Shown here piece by piece: positions 1 to 12,700 of a stretch of 64,000 bases of DNA. The first letter of the stretch is position 1. Every line of letters starts with the position of its first letter. Below the pieces are notes generated by a model that saw nothing but the letters and a program-made list of their open reading frames with translations, searched no databases and was not told where the DNA came from. The position numbers were made by a program, and so were the translations under genes. The stretch is taken from assembly GCA_013398615.1 (NCBI GenBank), contig VZSR01000514.1:4183996-4247995 (forward strand), read 5' to 3'. This DNA is from Brachypodius melanocephalos. Lineage: Eukaryota; Chordata; Aves; Passeriformes; Pycnonotidae.

Positions 1-3000
1 TAGACAAATCAGTGGCTCAGGATATTTTAGTCAAGGGTTGGGAAAATGAACACCCAGGTAGAAGAAAGGTTATGGATTATGGCCATACCTGCATATAAAA
101 CCCATAAAAATGGGATTTGAAAGACCATCTGTGAGAACATCGGAAAACTTGGATGTGGGCATGCAAATTTGATGTTTTCTCGTGAAGATCTGCCCATGTT
201 CATACACCAAGTTTGTAGCAGCAACAGAATTACAGTCTTATATTATTACAGCGGTTGTTTCGTTTTTATGGGTTTTTTTGTTTTTTTTTAACTCAGTGCT
301 ATCTTTCCATTAGCATCCAACATTACACTGATAATCCTTGAATGCACCAGAGCATGAGTATCATATCTGCAGCTGGATCTCTCTGCTAGGAAGCCCGTTA
401 CACAGCGTGGAAAGAATTTTTGCTGTCCCGTTTTGAATCATTGATAACAATATCAGAAGTGAAGGGACTGCATTGTTCATCCATGAGATGGGAAGGAATC
501 ACTCCCACAGTCCCAGCACGTTGCTGTCCCAAGCACCTGCTTGCAAGGCAGAGGCAACATCTGATTTACACATTTTGCAAACCAAGAGCAGTTTTCCCAA
601 AGTGTGGAGGGCACAGCACCGGTGCAAGGGACAGAGGGTGTATCACCAAACAGATCCCTTCACACCAGCTCCCCAAAGCACTTGTCTCATTGAGCTGAGC
701 TTCAGAGCACAGCACAGAGCACACTAAAGGAACCTGAGAGCTGGCCCCTGGCAGCAGCAGCCAGCCCCAGCAGCTGGAGTGCTCGATCCGAGGAAGGGGA
801 TCCATCAGTCAGACACTCAGAAAATCCCAGCTGACTCACGGCCCCATTTCTTGGCTGTGTGCTGGGCTCTTTACACCTCTGGTGTTGGAAAAGGAAGCGA
901 CACAGCCGGTTCTCATGTATACGTTCAGCAGCTTTGAAAAGCCCCTGGTTGTAGAAAATCGCAGCAGAGCTGCGGGGTCTGGAGCTGGTTTCCTATCTAA
1001 AAGCCAGGCAGGATGCTGGATCTGTAGCTGCAGTTTGGCTTGACAGAGGGCCAACTCCAACACCGCTGTTCTCATCTGCTTTAGTGTCAGCTGAACATTT
1101 GTGTGCCATTTGCCCATCCAGCATCATACAAGCCTAAATCATAGACTAAAGTTCCCCCAGGTTTCTACAGAGTGGTGGCATGAACTGCTGTCTTGTTCAG
1201 TGCCATTTTGTCACCCAACTGACACTGGGATCCAGATCAGGGCCCCAGTTCAGCAGCTCCTCAGTGACTTGTCCCATTTCAGCCTCCCTTGGGCTGTGCA
1301 TGTCCCTAGTTAGACACATGTTTAAAGAACTCGCTGCAGCCATGCTTAAGCCCTGAGAAAAAATCATCCCAGCAGAAGGGCAGAGAACCAGCTTCATCAA
1401 CCACTCACAGTGAGATGTGTTCAAGATGTGTTCATTTGTGTCTATGTACCACAAATACACAAGATAATTCATTGTCCTGCTTGGCAGAAGAGTGTTATTG
1501 CCTCTTGGGATACAAGCCTTCCTGGTCAAAGATTATCCTTGTAGAATAAATAATCAAACCAAACTAATGCATGTGTATGTGTGTGTATATATATATAGTT
1601 CACATGGATTCATATGACATGTTGCATATGCTTATGTCAGTCCATCTGATGGGATAGAAACCAATGGGGAAGTTGTAACTACACAGAAAGAATGGGAATT
1701 CTCTGGTGAGCCTCAGCATGGCAGAGACTGCTCTCAGGAGTCGTAAAAGACTTCTGCAGCCTGCTAATTATACACTAGCCAAATCTTATTACAAACAAGT
1801 AATAAGTATAGGCACGTTTGTTGGTTTTGCTAATGACATTAATGTCCTTCTTGATGATTTGCAGAGCTCCAGGAGGCCAGAGACTCAATTTGTACTGATG
1901 TATCTCTCACTCTGGTGAAGTCTAGGAAACTCTGGGTGTTTGATAGCTTTTCACCATCTATCTTTAGATAATCCAAGGTCTGTTTTCTGCACAGTAGTTT
2001 GAGCTGCTTCTTCTGCTGTATAACACGGGCATTCAAAACTCTAATTAGATAGTGGATCTTTGAATTATTTTCTGGTATGTAAGTGATGGTATGTAGAATT
2101 ACATATTATTCTTCTTAAAGGGAACTTGTGCTTTTACTCCTCCACAATTTCCTTATCTCTCTCAGCAAAATGGCTATGACACTGAAGTCTGCTGTGTAGA
2201 TTCATTTATCTTTCCCCTGTAGAGTCCAGGAGAGTTCAGATATCCTGGTTAAAACCACAGACTTTACAATTTAGGGTAAATCACCCCAGGGTAAGAGACA
2301 GACTTGGAGATGGTTAGTACACATTCTGAAGAATTACCAGGATTTACTGGACAAAGAGAAGCAAAGTTTTTTCTCTTCTCTCTATCCACATACTGCTGTG
2401 ACGGATTTGTTTTGAGTTTCCAGTGTCTGTTTGCACAGACCTGATCATCGGTCCCATTGCCCTTCTCCACTTCCTGTCTGAGAACAAATGGAGACAGTCA
2501 GCAGCAGCAATCTCACATCCTTTCGTATGAAAACCACTGAACACAATTTGTCTCGCCAGGGCAATCTGTGCTTTAAGTATGTGAGTAATCCACTGACTTC
2601 ATAGGAATATCTCTGGATGTTTTTTTCAGCCTGCTCTCAATGGCTGCAGTGACAGAAGGACATTGCCCTGAGCACAGTCTTGCGCGCTGCAGGCGGGTGC
2701 CAGGAGCTCTCTGTGGGCACTGCTGGCCCGTGCTGCAATTTGGGGAGCCCTGCTGTGCTGGGACAGCGAGCTCCTGCCCCCAGCTTTCGATCCGGCCATT
2801 CCGAGCATTACGCATCCCTGGGAATACATTCAGAAACTACAGATGAGGTCATTCCCAAGAGTCTGCTTAGGTATTTGGGGCCCTTGACACTGAGAGGAGC
2901 TAAAATCTTATACTCTATGAATGGTTTTTAAAGGGAAAGTGGAACTCTTTTTATAGTACATTAGCTGTTTGCTAATCTTGAATTGGTAAATTATTAACTC

Positions 3001-6000
3001 CTCTACAATTTGTTTATCCTCATTTTTAGATACTGCACTAATACACATTCTTCTATCTTACTTGCTGCCTGAGAAGCTTTGGGAGTGACAGCTACTTATC
3101 TAAATCCAAAATAAAACATTTTTGATGAATTAATATTGTTTATGCATATTAACAAATCTGAGGCTGATTTCATTGCCGTGCATTGTCCTTCCAAGAGATC
3201 CATCAAATATGAAAAGCAATAGTTGGCTCAAGCAGCTCTGAATTTGACTTGATGGTCTAAACTTCAAAACATTTGTCCAGGAAATTACACCACACACTCC
3301 TCTGTGGGCCCTGACATAGAAGAAAAAATCACAGCGTGCAAAGATACCTCACCACTGAGGATGGGGAATGACTCTATTTTGTCCCGTATTCAATCTGTCT
3401 TGGGCTAATGAAGAAGAAAGTGGAAGTTCAGGATAGCTACAGAGAACTTTTTTCAGAATTGCTGAGTCAACATGCACACCTACCAGCCCATGATCTTAAG
3501 GCTCCAATACTTCCACATTCCTCTCCCCAAGGCAGTTGCCCTGGGCTCCCCAGCTGGTGTGTGTCTGGTGACAGCACACCCATGTCAGAGATGGCACTTG
3601 AGGTTCCAGTCACTGTTAATGTCCTGACAAAGAATCCCCACCTTGTTGTTCAACCAACATAAACCTTTTGCCTGAGTGTAGATGGTGCTGAGCCAATAAA
3701 TGTGAGTTTCAGATGCAAAGGACGTGCTGTGCTCCAAATGCATCATCAGAATCACACATTAGTGATGTCTTTTTAAAAATGTGCTCTGAACATGAGTTTT
3801 TCCTTCCAAAAATAACTTTTATTTTGTTCATATTAGAAGAGCAGGATGTTCTTTCCTGTCCTGAAGGGATAAGGAGGAAATGAGAACTATGGGGTTCTTA
3901 TATGGTATGAGCTACTATTCTTCTGGACTAACGCTGTGAATCTCGATTTTTTCTCCCCGGGCTTAGCATTTTATTCCCCATGGACCTCATTTTGCATTCA
4001 TTCATGCTGATGTTACTCCAGTGAAGCTCTCTTTGATATCAAAGGCATTCCTCCATGTTTGCAACCTCTCTCATCCTAAGGAATTAGAAGGGAGGCAACC
4101 TACTGAAGGCAGTGCATGTTAAATGTCTCAATTCCCATTTCGAATGAGATAAAGTCAGTTGAGAGACAGGAGTGGGGGCAGAAAGCATCCTTTCCTGTAC
4201 TCTGTGTTCAAGGAAAGGGACAGCACTTTGGAGGAAATGTGAACGTAATGGATTGTACATTTGTATCCCATTGTACCGAGGTCTGACAGGAAACACTTGG
4301 GGTTTGATTCAGGAAAAAGTAAATCGTATCCCTTTATAATACTCTCATAACCCTGGTTATCCTGCAGTATTTGACTGCATCCCAGCCTTTAATGTATATA
4401 TTCTCACAGCTCTCTCCAGAACACCAGAAGGAAATCTGGTCACTGGGGAGCAGGGGAGGCATGGGAAGAGATTTTACAACATTTTCCATCCGATGGCCCT
4501 CCTGAGTGACAGTAAAAGGCCAGCAGCTCTTCCTTTTTAAACCAAAGGGACTCATGAGCAGCTGCCATTATTGACTGCTTACATGAGGAAAGCTGCAAAT
4601 ACCAAACCCTGGATAATTTCTGAGCAGCCTCTGCCAAGCCTGTGAGAGCTTTTTCTTGCCATTGGCCTTCACTGTATTGTGTAGATGGTTGCAGCCAGTT
4701 CCCACCACACGCCCCAGGCCAGAGGCTCCTCAGCAGGCACTGGAGAATCCCTTGGTTAGAGGTTCACCCTGCAGCAACATGGAACACATTCCAACTCTCA
4801 GCATTTAGCAGCTTTGTTCCCCACACAGCCCTCTGAGTTCTGCGGGATGTGTGCTGGTCCCCGGAAATGCCTGTACTCACTCCCAAGGGAGCCTGCCTCC
4901 CGGAGTGACCAGGGTCAGGGAGTGTTACAGCCCTTTGTCTCTGGGGAACATGCAGTACCACCAGTGCTTGGCATTTTGCTGTACAGCTCACGAAGCTGCA
5001 AAGATTGCAAAAGAAACCAGCCCCCCACACGTGACCCAGAAGAGACGGATTGAGGACATAATGCCCTTGATTGAAAAGGGAGGCACCCAGGAAATCTTGT
5101 GGTATATATATATTTTTTTTTAACTAGAGCTAAAGTAATTTGGCATGTGTCCCCTGAGTTGCTTCCTAAACCACAGCTGCATGAGGAATTATCTAGCTCT
5201 TAGCTGAAGTAACTTCTCAAAAAAAAAAATCTGCCCCAAACATGTAGGTCATTAAAGTGCTAATAAAAAAAAGTTGATGAATCTCTGAGCAGTGCTCTGA
5301 TTATCTCTCTGTGGGGAATGAAGAACTCATTAACATGAGCTCCATGCCACTCCCTTCTCCCTTCTCTGAGTTTGGCATAAAGCAAGGAAACAAATGTTTG
5401 TAGTTTGGCCAAGTTTCTAATGAGTAGCTCAGCTAGGTCCACTGATTAGACACGTGGCTTTATGGAGGGTGAAAAGGCTGCTGGACGGTGTAAAGCGGCA
5501 AAGAGTGGCAAAGCATTTCTGCCACAATGAGCTCCTGAAAAGGAAACACTTTACTTCTTGTGTGGATTTTTTTCGATGTATTTGGTGAGAAATGTACACA
5601 GGGAGGGTTTCCTTGACATGGCAGACAGCGAGAAACAGTGTGAGGTCCAGAGAGGGTAACAAAGCCGGATGTATGTCTTGAGGACTCGCTCACCAAAAAT
5701 TGTTGTTACAGCTTACTATGTGTTGGTTTCACTTGTTAAGGAGGGTGTTTTAATGCTAAGACACAGTCCCATCCCAAAAGAACAGTCCTCCCTATCATCT
5801 CTCCTCCCTGCCCCAAATGTTACCTGTCCCACTCCACAGAAGGATGTCTGCACAGCAGCCCCCAGGCACCGCAGGAGCCCACAGGCAGAAATCTCCATCT
5901 GCTGCATCACCTGCAGGAGCTGCAGCACAGAGATCTGCCTAACCAGAATGGCCCAGGCCACTGACTCTCCAGGGGCACCTGGCAGTTGTTTCGAAGGAGG

Positions 6001-7506
6001 GAACAAAAGCTCCAGAACTAATGGGGGAAGTCTCTTCCATGCAGGAAAGTTTCTTCTTGATCATGCTTGTAATCCATTATGGCCTGAATCATCTGTGCTT
6101 GTCAGCTTCATCATCTCTCCAAGACTAAAGTAAAACTCATCTACATGCCCAGGAGAAGAAAACTCACCCTACAATAAACCTGAAAGGTATCTGCTGGGAT
6201 AAGCAATTGCTGCCTCTGAAATTCAAATATCAGGATGTGTGATCAATGTCACGCAGCACCTTAGCACTCAAATCAACCTCCTGAGACATCAAGTCTGTCC
6301 CCTGCTGCTGCAGACAATGCATTGTATAATCGCTTTAATAAACTAAAACTCAAAAGCAGGGAGATTTTTCCATTCCAAATATCCCCCATGGAAAAGGTAG
6401 TATTTGATAGTTCTAATGGTTAACAACTCTCTTCTGGTTTTCAGCTGAAATTTTTGTGTGGCCAGTTCCTATTCAATCACTCATGTGCCAGCACCCTACT
6501 AGCTAAGCAGTTGTCTGGGCCAGAGCTCAGAGTTCAAGGCAAGTCCCAATCCACCAATTTCATTCCAATATCACTCTCACTTTCAAAACCACACCTAAAG
6601 TTTGTAATTTCTTGGCCTTTTCAGGTTCAAAGTTCATTAAAACATGATACAGCTGTAATTTTTTTTTCCAAAAGGAAATAAAAATGAGGGGATGAACATG
6701 GATGGAACAGCCCTACTAATTCCATGAGCATTAAACTGAATTAATAGGCAAACTAGAGAAAGCCAATTGCTTCAACCTTCATAGCACACGCCACATGTAC
6801 TTATACATTCTTCCTGTGCCCCAGGTAAGTTCAGATTTCCAACAGCCACCAGATAGTTAGAAGTCCTGTATTTAATAACAGATGCTGTGCTGCCTCATCC
6901 CCTTATTAGTGGCCGGTACCTGCAGGTTCCTGTGGCACTGGTGTGGTCAGGTGGAGCCATCTCAGTGCTGTGTACACATTTGCAAAGTTAAAACATGTTC
7001 TGCATCCTCTCCCTATTCAAATCAAATACCCCGTGGCTGGACAGTTTAGTTCCTAGGGCATTTTTTTTCTCCAAGGACTTCGCTAGCTCCCAGAGGCCTT
7101 GCTCACCTTTCTGTGATGGTCTTGTAGCTCCTACACGGATGTGGTGACAGCTACCAGCTGCCCTCAGAAAAGGGTCCTGGCATGCAGGGTCTTCATCCTA
7201 CCCTATTCCAGTCCTGCTGCTTCCCCCATGACCACAGTCCTCGAGGGGCTCTTGAAAAGAGAGCAGTACCCAGAATTAAAAGGTTTTGTCCACGAACTTA
7301 CATGAAGTTAGTTAATGTGTGTAATTTTACACCTGTAAGCAGCAGTGCTGCTTTCAAAGGGACCTTCTAAGACTTTCAAGCATATTTTTACAAAGTTTCT
7401 GCTTGATACTGCTTGTAATTCACTCCTAGCCTGGATCATGAGGACTTGTTGGACTTGAGGACTTCTGCATCTTAGAAATAATTAAAAACGTAATTAAAAT
7501 ACAGAA
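1..7506. other. Non-coding stretch, no gene recognised
   Basis: This stretch is AT-rich and CpG-poor. I found no coding exon I can support. The longest open frame (plus strand, 5669-6133, 154 codons) overlaps an open frame on the other strand and has no recognisable domain, so both look like chance. A short TG/TA microsatellite lies near 1571-1597. The stretch is either intergenic DNA upstream of the CpG island or, if the island fires leftwards, an intron of a minus-strand gene. The sequence alone does not decide which. Confidence 0.6.
1571..1597. repeat. (TG)n/(TA)n microsatellite
   Basis: A short alternating purine-pyrimidine run, first TG-rich and then TA-rich. It is an ordinary simple repeat. 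Confidence 0.8.
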
Positions 7507-7590
7507 GGGGTTTTTTTTTTGTTTTGGGGGGTGTTTTTTATTGTTGTTGGGGGTTTTGTTGTTTGGGGTTTTTTTCCTTTTCTTTTCTTA
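7507..7590. repeat. G/T-rich low-complexity tract
   Basis: The plus strand is almost entirely G and T, with runs of four to six G separated by T runs, ending in a T/C run. Several G runs of four or more make a G-quadruplex possible. The complementary strand is a C/A-rich frame that gives a spurious lysine/threonine-rich ORF. The tract lies about 400 bp before the CpG island. Confidence 0.8.
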
Positions 7591-7989
7591 AAAGGAGAAC
7601 TATCACCCAGTGCTTCTGTGACTTCAAACGTCTGGTCGGAGCCGCTCAGACGTAACAAAACCAGCCCTGAAACCGAGAAGCCAAGTAACTTTGGGTGGGG
7701 AACCAACACAGGGATGATTTCAGCTGCAAAGCGGAAAAACTACAGAAAGCCAAGAAAACAAAAAACAGGGAGGAGAAAAAAAAAGAGAGAAAGAAAGGAC
7801 AGTGTTTGCCAAGATGACTTTAGCATTTTGTGCAGCTTTTTTTAGGCAGGGCTGTTCTCGGCAAAAGAGCTTTCTCCTGAGCAGCACGAGCCATCTGGAG
7901 AAGCCGTCTGCCGCCTTTCAGCCGCAACAACTGTTTAAATTTCTCAAAATTTCACTTCCAATCCAGGGTTTTGTTGTTGTTGTTGTTTG

Positions 7990-8133
7990 CCTGGGGGGCG
8001 TGGGTTCCGTATTCCTTTTTCCCGCACACAGCTCCCGGTATCCCCCCGCCGCCTGAGCCGTGCGCTGCCCATCGCCGGGTCCCCCTCCAGCGCCACGGCC
8101 CCTCGGGATCGATGCTCCAGCCCCGCACTGCAG
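7990..8133 (+). other. Candidate first exon ending at donor 8134
   Basis: The donor reads CTGCAG followed by GTACGG, a good match to the consensus. The left boundary (transcription start) is not defined; I set it at the edge of the CpG island. The frame of an ATG at 8112 is open and runs seven codons (MLQPRTA) plus one base into the donor. It is also open upstream to 7971, so the true start could be further left. The ATG context is weak, with T at -3. The phase of this donor fits the candidate exon at 25015. It could equally be a 5' untranslated exon. No protein family is recognised. Confidence 0.3.
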
Positions 8134-8310
8134 GTACGGCAGGGGCGCGGGGCGGTGTTCAACAATGGAAGGCAGCCGGGGCGGAGGACGCTGGCGGTGC
8201 CGCCGCCCCTCGGCCAAGTTGGAAGCCGTGGAAAGGCGAGGGAAGGCGGCCGTAATTCCAGCTCGGCCGAGGAACGGCCGGGAAAGGGCGGCGGGCGAGC
8301 CCCCGCGCGC

Positions 8311-8393
8311 TGCCAGATAGTGATCCACGCCGGGCGGGCAGGCTCGGGAGGAGGAGCCCAGGTGTCCCTTCCTGCCACATAGTGCTCCGCCCC
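8311..8393. repeat. Two 21-bp imperfect direct repeats in the CpG island
   Basis: The segments at 8311-8331 and 8373-8393 share a core of the form TGCCA-N-ATAGTG-N-TCC, match at 17 of 21 positions, and start 62 bp apart. Their position inside the promoter island suggests paired binding sites for one factor. An old local duplication is the alternative. The factor is not recognised. Confidence 0.6.
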
Positions 8394-8399
8394 TTTCCC

Positions 8400-8480
8400 C
8401 GCCCGCTCCCGCGGTGGTGCTGGCGCTCCCGCCGCCGGGCGCGGGGATGGACTGCAGCACAAAGGCGCGGGCCCGCTGAG
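8400..8480 (+). other. Alternative first exon ending at donor 8481
   Basis: A second possible donor reads GCTGAG followed by GTAACG. An ATG at 8448 is closed by TGA immediately before the donor, so this exon would be untranslated, or read in another frame. The left boundary is arbitrary. Splice-site strength is only moderate, and transcript data would be needed to choose between this and the donor at 8134. Confidence 0.2.
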
Positions 8481-8816
8481 GTAACGCCGCCCGGGCTGCG
8501 GGCACCGCGAGGGGGGCGGCGGGGCAGAGCGGGATCTCCCTTCCCGCCCAACGCGGGGCCGTGGCCGCCCCGGAGCCGCGCTCGGGGAAGGGGGGGCGGC
8601 GGCGGCCGGAGGCCCCGAGCTCTCCCCGCGTTGCCGCGGCCGCCCCGGGGCTGCGGGGGGAGCGCGGGGCCGCGGCCGGCGGCGGGATGGGGCGGTGCGG
8701 GGGCACCGCGGGGCCGACGGGGAACTTGCCCGCGGGTCTACGCCAGCTCTCCGCCGGGGGAGATGCTGCAGTGCTGTCGTTCTGTCTCGGCGCTGGGCTG
8801 AGGAGGAGGACGGCGC

Positions 8817-8824
8817 TTTAAATA
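8817..8824. promoter_or_regulatory. TATA-like palindromic TTTAAATA
   Basis: An AT-rich palindromic motif on the right edge of the CpG island, followed by TAATCAAATAAAA at about 8850. It could act as a TATA-like element in either direction, but nothing else fixes a start site here. Confidence 0.2.
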
Positions 8825-8850
8825 ATGCGCCTCCGCTCCCAAACTCCGCT

Positions 8851-9671
8851 AATCAAATAAAACCTTGGGAGTAATGGTTGTAACTACGGGCTGTCTTTGC
8901 TCCACCGCAAGGCTCCGGACTCCCTACGCATCTCGGAAAACTTCTTAAAATCTACATTATTTGGGGGTTTGGAGTGGCTGGCGGTGCGGAGAGCCCGGGG
9001 TTGCGCTTCCCGGTGCAGGCTCAGGCATTCCGGTCACGGCAGCGCGGACCCACCGGCGTGACCAGCATCAGCCCAGCGCCGCTCGCTGCTGCGGGCTCGC
9101 CGCGGCCACCCAGCCCCCTGCTCTCCTCGCAGTTTGGAATTATCTCCATTCTGTGCTTGTCTTGGCCAGGAGGAAATGCAAGATTGCTGCCCTGAACTTT
9201 AGGCTCCAGAAATGAGGATTTACGATGGGCCTTTTGGGAGTTTGTTCCTCGATGTTGGTCAGTTTTCATCTCGCATTAAACAGCTTATTTAGGAATTCAG
9301 AGCGGAGTTAGCAGTAGTGTTCGCTGCAGACTTCAGGGCAGGCAGTGTCTGCATGGCTGAACGATGGGATTTTGGCAGGGAAGCCTTGGAGTGGCTCTGC
9401 AAGGAGGGTAGAGCATGCCTCAAAAGCAACAAGCCGGCCGTGGAGGTGGGTTGCCTCTGTCTTCTCACCATCATTATGTTACAGGCAGGTTGGACCTGAA
9501 TCTGCTGGTTTTCATTCACATGTCCTGGACTCGTGTATGGAGGGTAGTGATGTGATACCAAGTGGAGGAGAAATGTGTAGGCATGTGCCTCATCTGCGTG
9601 GTTCCACTATGTGGAGGAGTTAAGTTTAAAAAAACAAACAGATAAAATCAATGGCAATGAATATCTGGGAG
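8851..9671. other. Flank of the CpG island, no gene recognised
   Basis: CpG density falls across this stretch, with a moderately GC-rich part to about 9130. Open frames here overlap on both strands and show no recognisable domain. If the donors at 8134 or 8481 are real, this is the start of the first intron. Confidence 0.5.

Positions 9672-9723
<52 letters not shown>
9672..9723 (+). repeat. Poly(A) tract of about 52 bases
   Basis: An uninterrupted run of A. The sequence immediately upstream shows no recognisable retroposon body, so it is called as a simple homopolymer. A poly(A) this long is prone to length error in assembly. Confidence 0.9.
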
Positions 9724-9725
<2 letters not shown>

Positions 9726-12700
9726 ATGGCCAAGGGTTATAAGAGCATGAATGTATGGAATTGCTGAATTGTGTGGGAGAAGTTGCTGCTTAAATGAGCT
9801 TTGGTACCAGAGGAACGAAGCTGACAAATGTAACCTCAGCCTTTCAAAGAGCGCTTTGGTGTGCCTGGGGCAGGTTCAGGCTGTCTCGCTTACCTTCTGG
9901 TCCAGTTGCTGATGACTGGAGTGAGGCACAGGTGTGGCAGAGGTACGGCTCTGTGTGATCTGCTGGGAAGGGATGGTGGTGGCTTTTGGGGGGAGCGGTG
10001 CAGGATGGGGCAGGTTCTGCGCGTGTCTGCTCTGACAGCAGTTCTGTTGTGAGAGATTCCCTTTTGCCTCCCTGCCCGAGTTTGCCTTGCACCGGGGAGT
10101 TCTCAGGGCTGCACACCCAGTCACTTCAGTGGCCTTGCTGGCTGGAAACCTTGTGTGAACAAATTGTACAAACCTCCTTGGTGGCATCCAGTACTTGCAG
10201 GGAAAGAAAATGTCAACCCAGGGAACAGCTTGAGCTCTTTGGCTGTTATCAGACAAGCTCCTCGATGATGATTTGAGTAAGAAGTGCATGTATTTCTCAA
10301 TGAAACAAAATGATAATTGCGTGACTAATAGAGTATACCAGTTTTAACTTTAGATGTCATGTTAATGTTATTAGTGTTAGTTGCATTATTTCTCAGAAGA
10401 TATCATTACTTGAGTTTAATTTTTGCTGGAAGATTGTGAAGTCCCAGGCAGGAAGGGGTGAGCTGCTTAGGGCTTGAGTGTTTAATGATAGAGGTTAGTG
10501 CACGATGATGATGATTAAGCACATCCTTAATTCCTGACCAATAGATGGAGTGCTGCTATGCTTTAGGATATCTGGGGATTTCATGGTCCCTTGGTTAAAT
10601 CAGTCATTATCCTTGACTCTTGCCTGAGGACTGAGGCAGCCAACATTATTTAAGGGAAAGGTGATTTAAGGGTGGTGCATTCAAGCTGTCATGTACACCA
10701 CAATCATATAACCCAAAGAGAAGGTCCAGGTGATGCCCCGACACCCTGGGCTTTGCTGTGCTTGTAGGGTGGTTGGGCTGGAGCGATCTAGGGGAATGGG
10801 GCAGTTTAACAAGGTGTTCTGCAGCCCTTGTGGTGACCCTTTGCTGGTTATGAAATGAGCTGTTGGACAGGGCTGGCTGAGCCCAGCTGGGCTCGGTGTA
10901 ACTGTGCTGGAACGGTCCCTGTTGCATGTGATGTTAGAGGTGACATTGCACGCAGGGGCCGCCTGCTTTTGTTCAGCTCCACTTGTTACAGGCCAAATGA
11001 CCTGGCGTGAGACTCGACTCGCTGTGAAAATCGTGAGAAATTAACATGTAAGGGATGAGAAATGAAAACTGTTTTAAGAAAGGCCAGCATTAGTTTGTTT
11101 CCTTTTGCAAGGGGAATGTTTTACGGATCAAGAACTGAACTGAAAGAAGGCAAAAGGCTGCTAGTTTTTCCCTTGTTAAAATCATCATGGCCAGCTAAAA
11201 CTGCAGCGCTGCCCTTGCTGCGCTGTGGATGGTGCTGGAATGATAATGCTTTAAAAAAACTATTTTAATTTAGGGGAATAACTTGTTTCACTTTGAGATG
11301 GTGCATAAAATTGCCTTTTTGCTAGCTTTTTTAGAACTGGATATGAATTCTAGTTTCTTTTAAAAATGTCCTGTAACTCTAGCAGCCAGAGTAACCTCTG
11401 GCTATTATTTCCCTTGTAAATCAATTTTGCATTTTCATAGTGCTGCTGTTTCAAAAACTGAGTCGGTCATTGTTTTGGTATTGACTTAGAAGAATGCAAT
11501 CTTATATTTTTTAATAGAATTGCTTCCCATTACATCACATGCTTTTCTTCGAGCTATGTTTTGAAATGCCTGTTGCCATATGAGAGATGGTGGTAGATGG
11601 CGGTGTGGCTTCTGGTAGGATTCTTGGGGTTTAGTTGTCTTTTGTGTAGTGTTTTTTGGCAGATGAAGATGAATAAAAGCTACTTGACCCTTAGGGAACA
11701 AGCAGTAACTTACTCATTGTGTGTTAATATTAGTTCTGTTTGCCCACAGAGTCTACTCTGCTTCTATACTAACTCTGAGTCACTTGACGTGTGGGAAAAC
11801 ACTTTTGTTTCTTTTCTGTATTCAAGATAACACGTGTCATTGTGCATCATCACAAATGAGATTTTGAGGGATTTCATTTAAAGATATCCTAGCAAGTACA
11901 TGGCTTTTTTGCAGATAATTTGTGATCCAGGTTATTAGTTAAGAGAAACAAATTTTAATTGGTTAGATAAGAAAGTGTGTTCAGTTATGACATGCTCTTA
12001 ATCTGGGCTGGTGCCAGAGGGATGGCAGTTCAAAACCGTAGGGTAAACTGGAAAACACTGACTACTGAAAAGTTGAGATTTTCTACAGATTCATTGAGAA
12101 TTTGGATCATGGGAGAAGGCTTGAGAGCATCAGACCTCAGTGGGAGGCTGATGGCTCCCAGAGTTTTGTTCCCCCCTGGATCTTTACAGTCTGGTGAATG
12201 TGATGTAGGTAGATATCTGTTTGTTTAGGACTCTGGGAGCATATTAAACATCGTTTGTGTCTTATGGTAGTAATGTCAATTCTGCTTGACAAGGATGCAA
12301 TCAGCTGTTACAAAGTGCTAATTAGGGAAATATTCTAATAGCCCCGTTCATTGTTCTCATCTCTTAAACTGTTGTGGTCTTGGCTGGGAGGAAACTCTTT
12401 TCTTGCCTTGTATTGCCTGACTGTTAAAATCCAAGTGACATCAAAGCAGGAGGCAGTTTTCATTTGAGTCAGCAGGCTGAGGTGAAGATCCGTAAATCAC
12501 AGGCTGGTGTGAGAGCTGGGGCTTGCTTTGTGGCATTTCTTGACCCACAGCAGCTGACAGCTGGTAAATCCCTTCTCCCTTGTGTAGCTGGAATCTCCTG
12601 AAGTTACTTCTCCAGCTGAAGTACGTGGCAGTCCTGAGCAGCACGGAGCTGACAGCAGTTCACTGCTGTTCCTGTTATTGCTGTGCTGCCCTGAACGAGT

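Larger units (their letters stand above)
7950..8850. promoter_or_regulatory. CpG island, probable promoter
   Basis: This is the only strongly GC- and CpG-dense block in the window. It has many GC boxes and CCGCCC/GGGCGG motifs, and TTCCCGC-type E2F-like sites near 8026 and 8541. It lies in AT-rich, CpG-depleted flanks, which is typical of a vertebrate housekeeping or developmental promoter. No classical TATA box is evident, though a palindromic TTTAAATA lies at 8817-8824 on the right edge. Direction is not certain. Two plus-strand splice donors (8134, 8481) favour rightward transcription, but CpG islands are often bidirectional. Long open frames on both strands inside the island (for example minus 7918-8706) follow from low stop-codon frequency in GC-rich DNA and are not called as genes. 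Confidence 0.85.

Noticed and set aside
5669..6133. 154-codon plus-strand open frame
   Set aside because: It overlaps a minus-strand open frame, has no recognisable domain, and has irregular composition with no start or splice context.
7918..8706. 262-codon minus-strand open frame in the CpG island
   Set aside because: Stop codons are rare in GC-rich DNA. Several other frames on both strands are also open, and the Pro/Ala/Arg-rich product has no recognisable domain.
10690..10930. GGTTGGGCTGGAGCGATCT resembling the CR1 3' region
   Set aside because: Only a short piece resembles CR1. The flanks do not follow the consensus.
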